Part shown: piece by piece, positions 13,777 through 15,329 of the stretch
Position numbering within the stretch: position 1 is the first letter of the stretch
How the letters are laid out: the number at the start of each line of letters is the position of its first letter
Assembly (NCBI GenBank): GCA_937997955.1
Contig: CALLDR010000164.1
Coordinates: 1 to 15,329 of the forward strand
Reading direction: 5' to 3'
Origin: an uncultured Emergencia sp.
Lineage (GTDB): Bacteria; Bacillota; Clostridia; Peptostreptococcales; Anaerovoracaceae
Length of the DNA: 15,329 nucleotides
The notes under the pieces: generated by a model
What the model was told of the DNA's origin: nothing
Databases searched by the model: none
What the model saw: only the letters and a program-made list of their open reading frames with translations
Translations under genes and position numbers: made by a program

Positions 13777-14625
13777 TTATTCTGTGATAAATGCCGCGAT
13801 GGCTTCGATGGCCGCGTCCCCCGTTGCCTGGGCGCCGCCGTTGTGTATCTCGTGGTAGTAGCCCGGCCACTCGATGTAAGTGAACCACGGCTGATCCTTG
13901 TACCGCTGGGCCACCGCGCGGCTGCCTTCCACGCTGCAGATCCTGTCCTCGTCTCCATGCATCAAAAGGAACGGCTTGCCGTCAGCTCTGTGGTTGTCCT
14001 CGTTGGTTCCGTCAAAGAGGCTGTTGCCGATGTCAAAGCACTGGGCCGCGCAGCGCAGAGAGATCTTGGAATGGACCAGCGGATCATCGTCAAAAGGTCT
14101 GACGTATTCCAGGTTGCCCAGATCCTTTTCCGGGAACTTCTGGCTGATGGTCACCTTCGGCAGCACCTTTGACGCCGCCTTAACAGCGTGATACATCGGT
14201 TTTGACACGTCCATGACCAGCTTGACCCACGGCGCGCTGACGATATACTTGTCGGGCACGTCATTGTGGCCGCCTCTGGCCCGATAATCCAGGCAGATGT
14301 TGCCGCCCATGCTGTGTCCATACAGAGTCAGCGGCAGCCCCGGATAGAGCTGGCCAGCGTACTCGATCAAAGCGTCTATATCCGCCAGGACTTCTTTTCT
14401 CGGAGCTGTGTCGCCGCGCACGCCCAGAGAGATGCCGTGGCCCCGCAGATCCAGAGACACGACGGCGATGCCGTGCTCGGCCAGCATACGGGCCATGCGC
14501 TGATACCGTCCGGCGTATTCCCCGATGCCGTGGATCAGACACATCACATATTTGGCGTCCTTACATGGAAAATGGTATCCTGCTACCTCCCTGTTTCTCT
14601 TTTCAAAACTAAAATTCTCGTACAT
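13777..14625 (-). CDS. Alpha/beta hydrolase, monoacylglycerol lipase-like
   Basis: This 282-residue cytosolic serine hydrolase is of the monoacylglycerol lipase/lysophospholipase group (Hydrolase_4). The oxyanion segment HGIGEYAGRY is at 32-41, the DLRGHGIS strand at about 59-66, and the nucleophile elbow GHSMGG at 103-108 (Ser105). The acid lies in HGDEDRIC (Asp227) and the base in WPGYYHEIH (His258), a complete triad. No signal peptide is seen. AAGGAG lies 8 nt before the ATG. It is first in the operon with the alarmone synthetase and the HyuA-like gene. The leader upstream is unusually T-rich on the coding strand (14701-14742); no convincing promoter was pinned down. The natural substrate is unknown; lipid ester cleavage is the family expectation. 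Confidence 0.93.
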   Translation of the reverse strand: MYENFSFEKRNREVAGYHFPCKDAKYVMCLIHGIGEYAGRYQRMARMLAEHGIAVVSLDLRGHGISLGVRGDTAPRKEVLADIDALIEYAGQLYPGLPLTLYGHSMGGNICLDYRARGGHNDVPDKYIVSAPWVKLVMDVSKPMYHAVKAASKVLPKVTISQKFPEKDLGNLEYVRPFDDDPLVHSKISLRCAAQCFDIGNSLFDGTNEDNHRADGKPFLLMHGDEDRICSVEGSRAVAQRYKDQPWFTYIEWPGYYHEIHNGGAQATGDAAIEAIAAFITE

Positions 14626-14751
14626 CTTACCTTCTCCTTTTTATCTTCTCCTGCTCTGGCGTTTCCTTTGGCGTTTTCTCCGCCGCTCCGCAGGCGATTT
14701 ACAAAAAAGCCCTAAAAAGCTACAAAAAAATACTAAAAATCGACATCCCTA

Positions 14752-14781
14752 TTGACTTTTTGGTTTCCAGTGGTTTACAGT
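14752..14781 (+). promoter_or_regulatory. SigA-like promoter of the 35-residue gene
   Basis: TTGACT (14752-14757), 18 nt, then TACAGT (14776-14781). It faces the small CxxC gene starting at 14833, with expected transcription start near 14788. Confidence 0.6.
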
Positions 14782-14832
14782 ATCCATACAAATTAGAGGC
14801 TGAGCAAATCCAATTCAGGAGGTTGATCCGCT

Positions 14833-14940
14833 ATGAAAAACTACTGCTCCCTTTGCGGAAACATCTACCACAATACAGTCTTCAAAGGCGGATATGTCTG
14901 CGAGGACTGCCTTGCATATGTCAAGAAAACACAGAAGTAA
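14833..14940 (+). CDS. 35-residue zinc-ribbon-like microprotein (CxxC...CxxC)
   Basis: A very short frame encodes 35 residues beginning MKNYCSLCG and ending VKKTQK. Cys5/Cys8 and Cys23/Cys26 form two CxxC knuckles 14 residues apart, the spacing of a small zinc ribbon, with a KGGYVCEDC second knuckle and a basic tail. AGGAGG lies 10 nt before the ATG. A promoter (14752-14781) and a strong terminator (15024-15049) frame it, and it is alone on its strand between a divergent and a convergent gene. That complete unit is the main reason to believe it is a real gene. I do not recognise a named family. It could bind a protein or RNA partner, and a role is not deducible from the sequence. Confidence 0.75.
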   Translation: MKNYCSLCGNIYHNTVFKGGYVCEDCLAYVKKTQK

Positions 14941-14999
14941 ATGCTAATACAATCAACCTGACTCTCCAGTTACAACCAACCAAAATATCAAAACCTGCT

Positions 15000-15329
15000 T
15001 CAGCCTCTTCTTTGTTTTTTCCCGCCGCCCTTTGAGGCGGCATTTTTTCTGCGCTTCTGTGCTTTCTCCATTTTTTCTCTGTTGATCCGCTTCCGCGTCT
15101 TAGCCTTCATAACTGAATAGCCGAACCGTCCCAGCGGCTGCCGCTTCAGTCCGAAGTATTCGCCGTGGCAGTAGGCCAGAAGCCCAGCCCGGTCCAGCCT
15201 GATCCGTCCATCCTCATCGAAGAGGTCCTCTTTCACGTGGATCCGCACGATCTCAGCCAGGAACATGTCGTGAGACGGATATTCCCTGGTTTCCACCACC
15301 CGGCACTCCATGCTTACCGGCGATTCCCC
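15000..15329 (-). CDS. Flavin reductase family protein (5' end cut by window edge)
   Basis: The frame is open to the window edge, so the start is outside; an internal Met at 15311 is not the true start because the conserved block GESPVSMECRVVE continues beyond it. Visible family features are ECRVVETREYPSHDMFLAEIVRI-type beta strands of an FMN-binding split barrel and the closing AGLLAYCHGEYFGL and LGRFGYSV. Such proteins reduce or bind FMN with NAD(P)H. After LGRFGYS the protein continues with about 35 very basic residues (KAKTRKRINREK, then KGGGKKQRRG), longer than usual for the family. The last codons overlap the plus-strand terminator of the convergent microprotein gene. Confidence 0.85.
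   Translation of the reverse strand, partial: GESPVSMECRVVETREYPSHDMFLAEIVRIHVKEDLFDEDGRIRLDRAGLLAYCHGEYFGLKRQPLGRFGYSVMKAKTRKRINREKMEKAQKRRKNAASKGGGKKQRRG
15024..15049 (+). terminator. Rho-independent terminator of the microprotein gene
   Basis: GCCGCC (15024-15029), 6-nt loop, GGCGGC (15036-15041), then ATTTTTT. The T-run exists only on the plus strand, so it acts on plus-strand transcripts, 84 nt after the microprotein stop codon. It lies inside the 3' end of the convergent flavin reductase gene. Confidence 0.85.

Noticed and set aside
13762..13888. Upstream extension of the alarmone synthetase frame
   Set aside because: The extension is translated from the hydrolase gene's coding DNA in another frame and has no family similarity; the ATG at 13762 has its own GGGGGAG.

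Overview
The window looks like chromosomal DNA of a low-to-mid GC Gram-positive anaerobe of the class Clostridia (Firmicutes/Bacillota). The support is: Clostridia/Bacilli-like RpsB, EF-Ts, Gmk, omega, YicC and RqcH proteins; strong AGGAGG-type ribosome binding sites ahead of nearly every gene; SigA-type promoters (TTGNNN-17/18-TANNNT); and the partly conserved neighbourhood rqcH / yicC / gmk / rpoZ known from Bacillus (yloA-yloC-gmk-rpoZ). Placement below class is a guess; nothing here fixes genus.

Layout, left to right. (A) 1-3363, minus strand, visibly A+T-richer than the rest: an accessory cluster of four genes. These are a two-domain protein with a C-terminal DUF4304-like half, a membrane-anchored ankyrin-repeat protein, a second DUF4304-like protein homologous to the first, and a small two-helix membrane protein cut by the window edge. 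It resembles an immunity-gene cluster of a polymorphic toxin system, but no toxin is in the window. (B) 3478-5750, minus: rpsB-tsf with a SigA promoter, a foldable 5' leader and a terminator, followed by a DUF1294 membrane protein. (C) 5735-6221: a stand-alone LytTR DNA-binding regulator with its own promoter and a dyad-rich operator candidate. (D) 6222-6541: an intergenic stretch with a 53-bp minisatellite and the rpoZ terminator. (E) 6542-8335, minus: yicC-gmk-rpoZ, with promoters before yicC and between yicC and gmk. (F) 8336-10422: rqcH on the plus strand, divergent from yicC, with promoters that share one -35 region; its 5' and 3' flanks hold short tandem repeats. (G) 10423-10901: non-coding, with repeated TCCTGTCATT boxes and the terminator of the next operon. 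(H) 10902-14625, minus: an operon of monoacylglycerol-lipase-like hydrolase, small alarmone synthetase, and stand-alone hydantoinase/oxoprolinase-type ATPase with a Gly/Ser/Ala minisatellite insert. (I) 14752-15049, plus: a complete unit for a 35-residue CxxC/CxxC microprotein (promoter, RBS, ORF, terminator). (J) 15000-15329, minus: the 3' part of a flavin reductase family gene, with an unusually basic tail.

Functionally, blocks B, E and F are translation and RNA-quality housekeeping: S2 and EF-Ts, GMP kinase and omega, the YicC RNase, and the RqcH ribosome-rescue factor. Block H joins an alarmone synthetase to two metabolic enzymes. Block A and the microprotein are the least explained parts. 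All statements come from reading the sequence; no database search was run.
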